Origin: Faecalibacterium prausnitzii
GTDB taxonomy: Bacteria; Bacillota; Clostridia; Oscillospirales; Ruminococcaceae
Direction of reading: 5' to 3'
Length of the DNA: 64,000 nt
NCBI RefSeq assembly: GCF_003287495.1
Contig: NZ_PRLE01000003.1
Span: 344,881 to 408,880, forward strand
The notes beneath the pieces are model-generated. The model was given only the letters and a program-made list of their open reading frames with translations, was not told the DNA's origin and made no database searches. A program made the position numbers and the translations under genes. Numbering within the stretch: the stretch's first letter is position 1; every line of letters begins with the position of its first letter. Below, in pieces: positions 11,007 through 19,266 of the stretch.

Positions 11007-12128
11007 TTATGCCTTGCTCAGGACACCGCCGTTCATCCGGTAGACCTCGCCGTCCGTTTTGAGGAACGCGGTGTCGTCGCAGCTGGTAACGAACGTCTGC
11101 TTTTCCCGCATCCGGGTCAGCAGATACTGCTTGCGGCCATCGTCCAGCTCACTGAGCACATCGTCCAGAAGCAGCACCGGGTGTTCCCCGGTAATGGACG
11201 CAGCCGCTGCCGCCTCCGCCATTTTCAGACTCAGGACGACGCTCCGCTGCTGTCCCTGGCTGGCAAACACTCTGGCGGGCTGGCCATCCAGCAGCAACTC
11301 CAGATCTTCCCGGTGGGGGCCGCAAAGGCTCTGCCCGGCCCGGAGCTCTTCGGCCTGGCGGGCTTTGAGCAGGGCCGCCAGGCCGCCCGGCTCAAACTGA
11401 GCCGCATACCGCAGGGTGAGCCGTTCGGCTCCCCGGGAAAGCTCCTCATAATTGGCGCAGGCCAGCGGAGCCAGCTTTGCAAGGTACGCCCGCCGCCGCT
11501 GCTGGATGGCCTCGCCCTGGAGGGCAAGCTCCTTGTTCAGCACTTCCAGCAGGGCTGCTTTTTCCGCATAGGGGCGCTCCGGCGCAGTCGAAGAGCGGCG
11601 CAGCAGCGCGTTTTTCTGCTGCAAGACCCGGACATAGCGGCGGTAGATGGTCAGGTAGCCGGGGTAAAGCTGGCAGAGGGCAGCGTCCAGAAATTTTCGC
11701 CGCCCCTCCGGCGCGCCCTTGACCAGGCTCAGATGCCCGGGGTCAAAGACGACAGCCGGAAAACTGCCTGCCAGGCTTGCGGCCCGCTTGGGCGGTGCCC
11801 CGTTTACCGAGGCTGTCCGGCCCGGGCGTGGGGAATCCGGTGTGCCGATGGTCAGGCGGACACGGGTCGGGTCATCCGGCTCCTGTTCGTCTTTTTGTGC
11901 ACGCTGGGTGGACGCTTCCAGTACCGCGAACGGTTCGCCCCGGCGTACCAGCTCGGCATCCTTGCCGCCCCGGAAGCTCTTGCCGCCGGTGAGCAGCCAG
12001 ATGGCCTCCAGCAGGTTCGTCTTGCCCTGGCCGTTGTTGCCGCAGAGGACGGTCAGCTCCCGGCCGGGGGTAAGGCTGGCGGAAGCGATGTTCCGGTAAT
12101 TCTGGACTTCAAGTGAGAGCAGACGCAT
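11007..12128 (-). CDS. recF: DNA replication and repair protein RecF
   Basis: The 373-residue SMC-like ATPase loads RecA at gaps in the recombination-repair pathway. Walker A is at residues 30-37 (GNNGQGKT). Near the C-terminus are the signature-like FASQGQQRSVVLSLKMAEA and Walker B VLLLDDVLSELD. Length is normal. The ATG at 12128 directly abuts the stop of the S4-domain gene (TAA at 12129-12131), indicating co-translation. It is part of the dnaN-yaaA-recF-remB-gyrB-gyrA order. Confidence 0.97.
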   Translation of the reverse strand: MRLLSLEVQNYRNIASASLTPGRELTVLCGNNGQGKTNLLEAIWLLTGGKSFRGGKDAELVRRGEPFAVLEASTQRAQKDEQEPDDPTRVRLTIGTPDSPRPGRTASVNGAPPKRAASLAGSFPAVVFDPGHLSLVKGAPEGRRKFLDAALCQLYPGYLTIYRRYVRVLQQKNALLRRSSTAPERPYAEKAALLEVLNKELALQGEAIQQRRRAYLAKLAPLACANYEELSRGAERLTLRYAAQFEPGGLAALLKARQAEELRAGQSLCGPHREDLELLLDGQPARVFASQGQQRSVVLSLKMAEAAAAASITGEHPVLLLDDVLSELDDGRKQYLLTRMREKQTFVTSCDDTAFLKTDGEVYRMNGGVLSKA

Positions 12129-12344
12129 TTACTGCCCCTGCCCGACTTCGATACTCTGGCCATCCAGCTCCACCACATCGCCCGCGCGGCATTTTTTGCC
12201 CCGCATGGTGCAGACTTCGCCGTTGACTTTGACGGCCCCGCCCTGCACCAGCTCTTTGGCCTCGCCGCCCGTCTCGCACAGGCCGGCGTATTTCAGCAGG
12301 GCGTCCAGCTTGATAAATTCCGTATGGATGAGAATTTTCTGCAT
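12129..12344 (-). CDS. yaaA: S4-domain RNA-binding protein, YaaA/RlbA type
   Basis: A 71-residue protein made almost wholly of an S4 RNA-binding domain ([34 protein letters not shown], from about residue 10). It matches the small S4 protein encoded between dnaN and recF in Bacillus and relatives, implicated in ribosome assembly. The ATG at 12344 follows GAGGCAAT. The function is assigned from domain and position. Confidence 0.9.
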   Translation of the reverse strand: MQKILIHTEFIKLDALLKYAGLCETGGEAKELVQGGAVKVNGEVCTMRGKKCRAGDVVELDGQSIEVGQGQ

Positions 12345-12355
12345 AATATTGCCTC

Positions 12356-13462
12356 TTAATCGTTCTTGAAGCGGACGGGCAGGACCAGGTACAGGAAGTC
12401 ATTGCCCTCAGCAGGCAGGACCTTGACCGGGCTCAGGGGGCCGCTGATCTCCATTTTGACCTGCTCGGTCCGGGCGTTGCGGAGCGCGTCCAGCAGGTAA
12501 CGGTTATTGAAGCCGATCTCCACCTCTTCGCCCTCGCACTCGGCGCGGAACTCATCGACGACGCGGCCCAGGTTGGTCTGGCAGCGGACGACGACTTTAC
12601 CATTTGTAAAACTGATGCGGAGGGGATTTTTTAAACGCTCTGTAATAATCAGAGAGGCGCGCTCGATGGTCTCGATGAACTCTTTTGTGTCCAAAGTCAC
12701 CCGTGTCCGGCTGCCGGAGGGGATGACATTGTGGTAGTTGAGGAACTCGCCCTCGATCAGGCGGCTCATGATGGTGTAACCGGCAGCCATGAAGACGACA
12801 TAGCGGCGGTTGGCGCAGATGTGCACCAGCTCCTCGTCGTCGTTGGGCAGCAGGTGGGCCACTTCGGTCATGGTTTTGCTGGGCACGATGATCCGGATGT
12901 CCTTGACGGCAGTGACCGGCCGCTCGACGATGGCCAGGCGGTAGCCGTCCAAAGCCACGACGGTCAGTTTGTCGGGCTCGATCTCAAACAGCTCGCCGGT
13001 ATGGGCCGGTTTTTTCTCGTCCTGGCTGACGGCATACAGGGTGCGGTCGATCATGTCCCGCAGCACGCCGGTGGGGATGGTCAGAGTCTCCTCGGCGCCG
13101 GTATTGGGAAGCTCGGGGAAGTCGGTCGCGGCCATGGACTGGATCTCAAACTGGGCAACACCACTCTGGATCGTGGTTTTTCCGTTGTCCGCTGACTGAA
13201 TAGTGATCTGGCCGGCAGGCATCCGGCTGATCATGCTGCTGAGCAGCTTTGCGTTCAGCACGATCTCACCGGGCTCTTTGACGTTCGCTTCAATGGTGGT
13301 CACGATGCCCATTTCGAGGTCGTAGCCGGTCAGAGTCAGCTGGAACCCCTCGGCTTTGAGTAAAATGCCCTCCAGTACGGGAATGGTAGAGCGCAGGGTG
13401 ACTGCTTTGGAAACGCCGTCAATGGCCGCGCTCAGGAGGGTCTTGTCGCAGATGATGTTCAA
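12356..13462 (-). CDS. dnaN: DNA polymerase III beta sliding clamp
   Basis: The 368-residue processivity clamp forms a ring around DNA that tethers polymerase III and partner proteins. It has the usual three-domain length and the conserved C-terminal end [11 protein letters not shown] chose the TTG start at 13462, giving [10 protein letters not shown], because AAAGGAGAG is correctly spaced before it. An upstream in-frame ATG at 13510 adds 16 residues the family lacks. It follows dnaA after a 397-base gap, so it may have its own promoter. Confidence 0.97.
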   Translation of the reverse strand: MNIICDKTLLSAAIDGVSKAVTLRSTIPVLEGILLKAEGFQLTLTGYDLEMGIVTTIEANVKEPGEIVLNAKLLSSMISRMPAGQITIQSADNGKTTIQSGVAQFEIQSMAATDFPELPNTGAEETLTIPTGVLRDMIDRTLYAVSQDEKKPAHTGELFEIEPDKLTVVALDGYRLAIVERPVTAVKDIRIIVPSKTMTEVAHLLPNDDEELVHICANRRYVVFMAAGYTIMSRLIEGEFLNYHNVIPSGSRTRVTLDTKEFIETIERASLIITERLKNPLRISFTNGKVVVRCQTNLGRVVDEFRAECEGEEVEIGFNNRYLLDALRNARTEQVKMEISGPLSPVKVLPAEGNDFLYLVLPVRFKND

Positions 13463-13859
13463 CTTGGTTTCTCTCCTTTTTTCGGATGGTATCGGAGAAA
13501 GCTGCCCCAAAAGCGGTGGACATTTTCTCTCGATCTATATTGAACTTGTTGTAGTAACCGTAGTAGGGAGTGGGGAACTTGTGGAAAACTCCGGAATGTC
13601 TTGGCGGGATGCCGGGGTTTCGGTTTCCACGGGTTTGTGAATCGGGTGTGAAAGAAATGTTGAAATGGGGAAGCCGCGGGTTCTTTCCACTTCCCATGTG
13701 GAATCTGAGCGTTGAATGTTGAAAACTCCGTGGAAAGAGTGGAAAGATTCGGCCCAAAACCACTATATCTTGTTCTGTTTTGCACCAATTGTGCGTAAAA
13801 CTCCCCATATTTTGGGTTTTATCCCCCTTAAAAGTCGGACTTTTCAGCCCGCGCGGGTG
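13463..13859. promoter_or_regulatory. dnaA-dnaN intergenic region with TTTCCAC-like motifs
   Basis: This gene-free gap is rich in short relatives of the DnaA box: TGTGGAAAA at 13580-13588 (one mismatch from TGTGGATAA), TTTCCACGG near 13624, CTTTCCAC facing ATGTGGAA near 13683-13702, and CGTGGAAAG and AGTGGAAAG near 13729-13745. In Bacillus the origin is bipartite, flanking dnaA on both sides. This may be the dnaN-side half. Box matches are degenerate, so the call is tentative. Confidence 0.45.
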
Positions 13860-15182
13860 TCAGGCCTTGACGTTTTTGATGATGTCGCTGACCGTCTCCC
13901 GCAGGTGCTGGTCGTTCTTCATGTCCCGCTCCATGGTCTTGAGGGAGTAGACGATGGTGGAATGATCGCGGCCCGAGAACTCCCGGCCGATCTCCTCCAT
14001 GCTCATTCCGGTGACTTCGCGCAGGATGTAGATGGCCACGCGGCGGGCGGAGGCCACGTTGGCGTTCCGCTTGGTGCCCCGGATATCGGCAGGGGAGACG
14101 TTGAACGTGCGGGAAACCTCGCCCACGATCTTCTCGATGGTGACGGGCACGGGCTGGGTCTCGTTGAGGATGTCCTTGATGGCGTTCTGTGCCACGCTGA
14201 TGACGGGCTGGATGCCCTCCAGCATGTAATAGGCGTTGAGCTTTTTGACAGCGCCCTCCAGCTGGCGGATGTTGTTTTTCAGGTGGTTGGCGATGAACTC
14301 GGCCACGTCCTCGGGCAGATCCAGGTGGAGCAGCTCGGCCTTGCGCTTGACGATGGCCACGCGGGTCTCAAAATCCGGCGGCTGGACATCGGCGGTCAGG
14401 CCCCACTCAAAGCGGGTGCGCAGACGCTCTTCCAGGCTCTTGATCTCCTTGGCCGGGCGATCAGAGGCGATGACGATCTGCTTGTGGGCATCGTGCAGGG
14501 AATTGAACGTGTGGAAGAACTCTTCCTGGGTGGACTCCTTGCCGGCGATGAACTGGATATCGTCCACCAGCAGCAGGTCGGCCACGCGGTATTTCATCCG
14601 GAAGTCCTCGGTGCTGCCGGCGCGGATGGCGGCGATCAGCTCGTTGGTGAACTGCTCGCAGGTGACGTACATGATGACAAAATCGGGGTGGGTGCGCTTG
14701 ATCTCGGTCTGGATGGCCGTCAGCAGATGGGTCTTGCCCAGGCCGGAGCCGCCGTAGATGAACAGCGGGTTATAGGCCCCGGAGGGGTTGGCGGCAACCG
14801 CCTGCGCCGCAGCAAACGCAAACTGGTTGGAGGGGCCTTTGATGAAGTTTTCAAACGTGAACTCATAGTTGCCCTGGGGGGAGGCGGGGTTGGCCTCGTA
14901 CTGCTGGGCAAGCACCACCTCGTGGGGCGGGGTGCTGGGCACCACCAGCGTGATGTCCACATCAAAGCCCAGCACGGTCTTAAAGGCTTCCTTGAGCAGG
15001 CCAAGGTAGCGGTCCGTGACGATCTTGCAGATAAAATCGTTCCGCACCGAAAGGGTGATGTGGCTCGAGTCCTCAAAGCTGATGGGCTCGAGGCCGTCGA
15101 TATAGAGATTATAAGTCGGCTCGGCCATCTGCGTTTTGCAATAGGCCTGGGCGGCTTCTAAAACGTCCTTGAAAGAATCCAT
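13860..15182 (-). CDS. dnaA: Chromosomal replication initiator DnaA
   Basis: The 440-residue AAA+ initiator binds DnaA boxes and melts the origin. Walker A is GGSGLGKT (144-151) and Walker B is LLLVDDIQF. The C-terminal domain IV signature, GREFSGRDHSTIVYSL, recognises DnaA boxes. Domains I-II cover about residues 1-105. The ATG at 15182 is preceded on the minus strand by a TATACT -10 near 15232-15237 and a weak TAGACG -35. It is divergent from rpmH across the candidate origin. Confidence 0.98.
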   Translation of the reverse strand: MDSFKDVLEAAQAYCKTQMAEPTYNLYIDGLEPISFEDSSHITLSVRNDFICKIVTDRYLGLLKEAFKTVLGFDVDITLVVPSTPPHEVVLAQQYEANPASPQGNYEFTFENFIKGPSNQFAFAAAQAVAANPSGAYNPLFIYGGSGLGKTHLLTAIQTEIKRTHPDFVIMYVTCEQFTNELIAAIRAGSTEDFRMKYRVADLLLVDDIQFIAGKESTQEEFFHTFNSLHDAHKQIVIASDRPAKEIKSLEERLRTRFEWGLTADVQPPDFETRVAIVKRKAELLHLDLPEDVAEFIANHLKNNIRQLEGAVKKLNAYYMLEGIQPVISVAQNAIKDILNETQPVPVTIEKIVGEVSRTFNVSPADIRGTKRNANVASARRVAIYILREVTGMSMEEIGREFSGRDHSTIVYSLKTMERDMKNDQHLRETVSDIIKNVKA

Positions 15183-15450
15183 AAAACATCCACTCCATTG
15201 AAGTTTTCAACAATGCTGCTGATACCAGGTTAGTATACCACAAAAATCTCCCTGCGTCTATATTACTATAAGGTAATTTATAATACATAAGAAAAGACGC
15301 ATCTGCGCCTTTGTGCGGCCCTTGTGGGAGTACACGAAAAAGAGCACAAGATGTTGTGGATGAAAAGTTTTCCACGGGAAACGGGTGAAAAAGTTGAAAG
15401 ATTTTTCACAGCCGTTTTTCAAAAAAGTTTGCAGGAAAGAGAAAAAAATG
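15183..15450. other. oriC: Candidate chromosomal origin (oriC), dnaA-rpmH gap
   Basis: The gap between divergent dnaA and rpmH contains an AT-rich stretch at 15255-15295, a plausible unwinding element. It also has three near-matches to the DnaA box TTATNCACA: TGTGGATGA (15355-15363, reverse orientation), TTTTCCACG (15368-15376) and TTTTTCACA (15402-15410). Gene strand bias switches here. No box is perfect, so exact limits are not certain. Confidence 0.6.
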
Positions 15451-15451
15451 C

Positions 15452-15481
15452 TTGACAGAATGGGATAGTGTGCGATATACT
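15452..15481 (+). promoter_or_regulatory. rpmH promoter
   Basis: TTGACA (15452-15457) and TATACT (15476-15481) are separated by 18 bp, a near-consensus sigma-A promoter 83 bases upstream of rpmH. Confidence 0.85.
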
Positions 15482-15563
15482 GTTGAATTGCAAGCCTGTC
15501 CCCATTTGGGACTCACAGAATGACCCCAATCAGGGGACGAGTTTTTACGGAGGATACAAAACC

Positions 15564-15698
15564 ATGAAGAGAACTTTTCAGCCCAAGAAGCGTCAGCGCA
15601 AGGAAGTTCATGGCTTTCTGACCCGCATGAGCACCAAGAACGGCCGCAAGGTCATCAATGCTCGTCGTGCAAAGGGCCGCAAGAGCCTGACTGTCTGA
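15564..15698 (+). CDS. rpmH: 50S ribosomal protein L34
   Basis: The 44-residue highly basic ribosomal protein L34 has the usual [10 protein letters not shown] start and [20 protein letters not shown] end. The ATG at 15564 has GGAGGA nine bases upstream. It opens the conserved rpmH-rnpA-yidD-yidC-jag cluster, but an intrinsic terminator after it partly separates it from rnpA. Confidence 0.98.
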   Translation: MKRTFQPKKRQRKEVHGFLTRMSTKNGRKVINARRAKGRKSLTV

Positions 15699-15745
15699 TC
15701 TGAGCCCGCGTGGCAATGGGTCAGCGCAGAACTGAACATGCGCAA

Positions 15746-15782
15746 AAGACCGCTGATATTGAATTGGCGGTCTTCTTTTTTA
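15746..15782 (+). terminator. Terminator after rpmH
   Basis: AAGACCGC and GCGGTCTT form a stem around a 13-base loop, followed by CTTTTTTT. It would limit read-through from rpmH into rnpA. Confidence 0.85.
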
Positions 15783-15828
15783 TCCAATTGTGCGTTTTAA
15801 CTAAAAAGTTTCGCAAGAATTGTACCAG

Positions 15829-15875
15829 AAAAACGCCCGGACAGACTTTCCTTGCGGGCGTTTTTTTGCTATACT
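15829..15875 (+). promoter_or_regulatory. Second terminator-like hairpin and rnpA promoter
   Basis: An ACGCCCG/CGGGCGT stem with a T7 run ends at about 15868. TATACT follows immediately at 15870-15875 and could be the -10 of an rnpA promoter, with TTTCCT 17 bp upstream. The two elements overlap. Confidence 0.6.
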
Positions 15876-15937
15876 GACAAATGAGCTTTGCCTTTGTGCA
15901 GGGCTTGTTTGATTCTCGAAGAGGGAGGCGCCAACAA

Positions 15938-16336
15938 ATGCGCTATCGTCCCATCCGCCGCAACGCGGAGTTTGGCCGCGTGTATGCCCGCGGCAAGTCT
16001 TATGTCAACCCGGCGCTGGTGCTCTACGTCCTCAAAACACGGGGCAAAAAGACCCGCGTGGGCCTGACGGCCACCAAAAAGATCGGCCACGCCGTCCAGC
16101 GCAACCGCGCCCGCCGCGTGATGAAAGCCGCCATTGACGAGCATCTGGATTACAACATCGGCGGCTATGACCTCATCTTTGTGGCCCGGGGCATGACCCC
16201 CCGCCTCAAGAGCTGGCAGCTCTCCAGCGTGGTGGCCAAACTGTTTGCCCAGGCCGGCCTGCCGGATAAGGCAAAGCAGCCGGGTGCCAAGCCCCCTGCC
16301 ACGGTCCCCCCGGCCCGCAGGCCGGAAAGCGAGTGA
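15938..16336 (+). CDS. rnpA: Ribonuclease P protein component
   Basis: The 132-residue basic protein subunit of RNase P supports 5' maturation of tRNAs. It shows the [11 protein letters not shown] segment and the RNR motif region [14 protein letters not shown] near residue 50. I chose the ATG at 15938, preceded by GGGAGG, over an upstream in-frame ATG at 15881. The C-terminus is a Pro/Ala-rich tail longer than in Bacillus. Its stop codon overlaps the GTG start of yidD. Confidence 0.96.
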   Translation: MRYRPIRRNAEFGRVYARGKSYVNPALVLYVLKTRGKKTRVGLTATKKIGHAVQRNRARRVMKAAIDEHLDYNIGGYDLIFVARGMTPRLKSWQLSSVVAKLFAQAGLPDKAKQPGAKPPATVPPARRPESE

Positions 16337-16635
16337 ACCCGCTCTTGGCATGGTCCCGCCGTGCCCTGTGCGTGCCCATCCGCTGGTATCAGAAGTGGAT
16401 CAGCCCGGGACTGGGGCGCAACTGCCGTTTTACCCCCTCCTGCAGCCAGTATGCCATCGAGGCCATCCAGACCCACGGCTGCATCAAGGGGCTGCTGCTG
16501 GCCGCTGCCCGCATTGCCCGGTGCAACCCGCTGGGCCGCTGGGGCTACGACCCCGTGCCGGAGCCCGGCCGCTGGCGCAACCCGGCCCGGAAGCTTTCTC
16601 CGGCCAGACTGTTTTCCACAAGACACGGAAAATAA
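16333..16635 (+). CDS. yidD: Membrane protein insertion efficiency factor YidD
   Basis: A 100-residue amphipathic membrane-associated protein. The family hallmark [20 protein letters not shown], with paired cysteines, is followed by a conserved [14 protein letters not shown]. YidD assists YidC-dependent membrane insertion. The GTG start overlaps the rnpA stop by four bases. The stop lies inside a conserved inverted repeat (16610-16645). Confidence 0.93.
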   Translation: MNPLLAWSRRALCVPIRWYQKWISPGLGRNCRFTPSCSQYAIEAIQTHGCIKGLLLAAARIARCNPLGRWGYDPVPEPGRWRNPARKLSPARLFSTRHGK

Positions 16636-16645
16636 GTGGAAAACA
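16610..16645. promoter_or_regulatory. TGTTTTCCAC-N16-GTGGAAAACA inverted repeat, copy 1
   Basis: Perfect 10-bp arms at 16610-16619 and 16636-16645 with a 16-bp spacer. The same arms with the same 16-bp spacer occur upstream of noc (27261-27296), and both are followed by AACC. The element overlaps the end of yidD and precedes yidC. Its binding protein is unknown. Confidence 0.6.
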
Positions 16646-16646
16646 A

Positions 16647-16742
16647 ACCTCTCCGTCACGCCTGCGGCGTGCCACCCGTTCCCCTTTCGGCACTTACGTG
16701 CCACCTCCCCCGGCCGGGGGAGACTTTCCGAACAGGGGAGGG
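16647..16742. repeat. Dispersed palindromic repeat, copy D (long form)
   Basis: Begins ACCTCTCCGTC and includes three nested palindromes: CGCCTGCGGCG, GGCACTTACGTGCC and CTCCCCCGGCCGGGGGAG. It fills most of the yidD-yidC gap. Confidence 0.75.
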
Positions 16743-16842
16743 GGAGCCGAAAGGCGATTCAAATTTGCTTCTTGTGACGCGCTGCGCTGTGGACAGGCGT
16801 CCTTCGATAAAAATAACCGCTCCGCGCCACAGACGGGGCAGA

Positions 16843-17928
16843 ATGGACGAAGCTATGAACCCTTTATACATCCTCGGCGTGCCACTCGGTTATGTGATGG
16901 AGTGGATCTACAAGCTGATCCCCAACTACGGCTGGGACATCATCCTCTTCACCCTGCTCATCAACATCGTGAAGACCCCCCTCCAGCTCAACCAGCAGAA
17001 AAACACCGTCCGGATGTCGGCATTCCAGCCGATGATCGCGGACATCCAGAAAAAGTACAAGGATAAGCCCGAAAAGCAGAATGAAGAGATCATGAAGCTG
17101 CAGCAGGACTTCGGCTACAACCCCATGTCCGGCTGTGCTCCCATGCTCATCAACTTCCTGGTCATGTTCGGCGTTATTGAGGTCGTGTACCGCCCGCTGC
17201 AGCGCATCTTCCACATCGGTACCGCTGCCATGAACGCGGCTGGTGATGCCTTGACGGCCCTGGGCATCGGCTTTACCACTGTTACCCGCGACACCAACAT
17301 CATCGCGCAGGTCATGGCGGGCGAGTCCACCGTGACCAGCGCCTTTACCGCCGACCAGGTCAGCACCATCACCGAGTTTGGCCAGCACATGGATTTCTTT
17401 GGCATCGACCTGACCCGTGTGCCTCAGTATAACCTCTCGGCCGATAACCTGCCCCTGCTGATCCTCCCCATCCTGGCCATCGTTACCATGTTCATTTCCA
17501 CCCACATCAGCATGAAAGCCTCCGGCCAGCAGATGCAGGGCAGCATGAAAGCGACCATGTATATGATGCCCCTGATGTACCTGTTCTTCTGCTTTACCGT
17601 GCCCTGCGCGTTCTCTCTGTACTACGTCATTTCCAACGTCATCATGACCGTGCAGACCCAGGTCATGCGCAAGATCTACGACCCCGAAAAGGTCAAGGAA
17701 GAGGTCATGGCTGAGATCGCCGCCCACCGCAAGGAGCAGAAGCGCGGTGTGAAGAGCACTACCCTCAAGGTCAAGGACGAAAAGACCGGTGAGATCGTGG
17801 AAAAGAATGTCTCCGCCAGTGAGATGAACAAGCGCCGCCTGGAGTATGCCCGCCAGCTGGACGAGGAAAAGTACAAGGACGAGCGCACGGTCCCGCTGAG
17901 CGAGCTGGAAAACAAAAAGGAGGACTGA
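16843..17928 (+). CDS. yidC: Membrane protein insertase YidC/Oxa1
   Basis: The 361-residue insertase integrates proteins into the cytoplasmic membrane, alone or with SecYEG. The conserved first segment with a hydrophilic-groove arginine-type loop (WDIILFTLLINIVKTPLQLNQQKNTVRM) is present, as are the hallmark YNPMSGCAPMLINF and a C-terminal hydrophobic hairpin (MYMMPLMYLFFCFTVPCAFSLYYV, in two pieces). An insertion of about 80 residues separates the second and third segments. No lipobox is seen. The ATG at 16843 was chosen because the upstream in-frame sequence is repeat DNA. jag follows after seven bases. Confidence 0.93.
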   Translation: MDEAMNPLYILGVPLGYVMEWIYKLIPNYGWDIILFTLLINIVKTPLQLNQQKNTVRMSAFQPMIADIQKKYKDKPEKQNEEIMKLQQDFGYNPMSGCAPMLINFLVMFGVIEVVYRPLQRIFHIGTAAMNAAGDALTALGIGFTTVTRDTNIIAQVMAGESTVTSAFTADQVSTITEFGQHMDFFGIDLTRVPQYNLSADNLPLLILPILAIVTMFISTHISMKASGQQMQGSMKATMYMMPLMYLFFCFTVPCAFSLYYVISNVIMTVQTQVMRKIYDPEKVKEEVMAEIAAHRKEQKRGVKSTTLKVKDEKTGEIVEKNVSASEMNKRRLEYARQLDEEKYKDERTVPLSELENKKED

Positions 17929-17935
17929 CCGTATT

Positions 17936-19081
17936 ATGATCCGTACTCAGGAAGCAACCGGCAAGACGGTTGACGAAGCCCGCGCCAACGCCTGCGCCAA
18001 GCTGGGCGTGCAGGCCGACGATATCAACGTGAGCTATGAAGTGCTGGAAATGCCCCAGAAGACGGGCTTTCTGGGCCTGAAGCTGACCCCCGCCAAGGTC
18101 CGCGTGACCGTGGAGGAGGCAGACCCCGTTCCCGCGGCACCCGTGGTGGAAGAAAAGGCTGCTCCGGCTCCTGTGGCCGAGGAGCCCAAGGCAGAGGAGA
18201 AGACCCCTGTGGAGGAAGCTCCCGCCGCCCCTGCAGCAGAAGAAGCTCCCGCCGCGCAGCCTGTGGAAGAGGCGGCGGCAGAGGCTGCCCCTGCTGAGGG
18301 CGAAGAGGTGGAAGTGCCCATCAATATCGAGGAGAACAACAAGGTCAAGGCCGCTGTGGACTATCTGCGTGAGGTCATCGCGCGGATGGGCGTGGAGAAC
18401 GTGACATTCAGCGCCGTGCAGAAAGGCGAGGCTACCATCATCCGTCTGGATGGCGAGAAGCTGGGTGCTCTGATCGGCCGCCGCGGCGAGACCATGGAGA
18501 GCCTGTCCTATCTGGCAAGCCTGGTGGCAAACCGCCTGGAGGGCGATTACATCAAGCTGGGCCTGGATGTGGCCGGCTACCGTGATAAGCGCGAGAGCGA
18601 CCTGACCGCTCTGGCGCAGCGCATTGGTGCCAAGGTCCGCAAGACCGGCCGCAGCTTTGCCATGGAGCCCATGAACCCCTATGAGCGCCGCATTATCCAC
18701 TCTGCCATCGGCAAGATGGAGGGTGTCCGCAGCGAGAGCAAGGGCGAGGGCCGTGACCGCCGTGTGGTCATCTACTCCACCGCTCCCGACGCACAGACCG
18801 AGAACACCTACGGCGAGCGCCGCGGCCGTGGCGGCCGTCCCAATGGCCGTCGTCCGGGCGGCAATCGCGGCGGCTACCGTGGTGGTGACCGCAATGAGCG
18901 CGGCGGCCGTTCCGGCGGTTATCGCGGAGGCCGCAGCGGCAACCGTGGTCCCCGCGGCTCCAGCGTGCCGGAGCGCACCTATGCACCCCGTGACGCGGAG
19001 AGTGCCGCCCCTGTGGCACCCAAGCGCACCGAGCGCGTGGATGATTTTGCTGATCTGAGCTTCGGCAAGATCGAGCTGTAA
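17936..19081 (+). CDS. jag: Jag/KhpB RNA-binding protein with acidic linker and RGG-like tail
   Basis: A 381-residue member of the Jag (KhpB) family, RNA-binding proteins partnered with KhpA and linked to cell division and envelope regulation in Firmicutes. The Jag-N domain spans about residues 1-52, the KH domain contains LIGRRGETMESLSYL near 180, and the R3H domain shows PYERRIIHSAI near 243. Two features are unusual. A Glu/Ala/Pro linker of about 65 residues joins Jag-N and KH. A C-terminal tail of about 70 residues carries many RG and RGG units, resembling RNA-binding RGG boxes. It is co-transcribed with yidC. Confidence 0.95.
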   Translation: MIRTQEATGKTVDEARANACAKLGVQADDINVSYEVLEMPQKTGFLGLKLTPAKVRVTVEEADPVPAAPVVEEKAAPAPVAEEPKAEEKTPVEEAPAAPAAEEAPAAQPVEEAAAEAAPAEGEEVEVPINIEENNKVKAAVDYLREVIARMGVENVTFSAVQKGEATIIRLDGEKLGALIGRRGETMESLSYLASLVANRLEGDYIKLGLDVAGYRDKRESDLTALAQRIGAKVRKTGRSFAMEPMNPYERRIIHSAIGKMEGVRSESKGEGRDRRVVIYSTAPDAQTENTYGERRGRGGRPNGRRPGGNRGGYRGGDRNERGGRSGGYRGGRSGNRGPRGSSVPERTYAPRDAESAAPVAPKRTERVDDFADLSFGKIEL

Positions 19082-19092
19082 TTTGGATCTTG

Positions 19093-19127
19093 AGAGCCCC
19101 TTTCCCGGCCGGGAAAGGGGCTCTTTT
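19093..19127 (+). terminator. Terminator after jag
   Basis: AGAGCCCCTTTCCC and its complement form a 14-bp stem closed by GGCC, followed by TTTT. It closes the rpmH-jag block. Confidence 0.92.
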
Positions 19128-19266
19128 GGATGCTTGGGAAACTTGTCTAAATTTGCGGGAGATTTTTCTCCAGGTTGTCCATTGTAAAGAGTCAGACTAA
19201 AGCTTTATACTAGGAGCACGGAGCGCTTTGGAAATTTGAACCCCAAAGCAGAAAAGAGAGGATATT

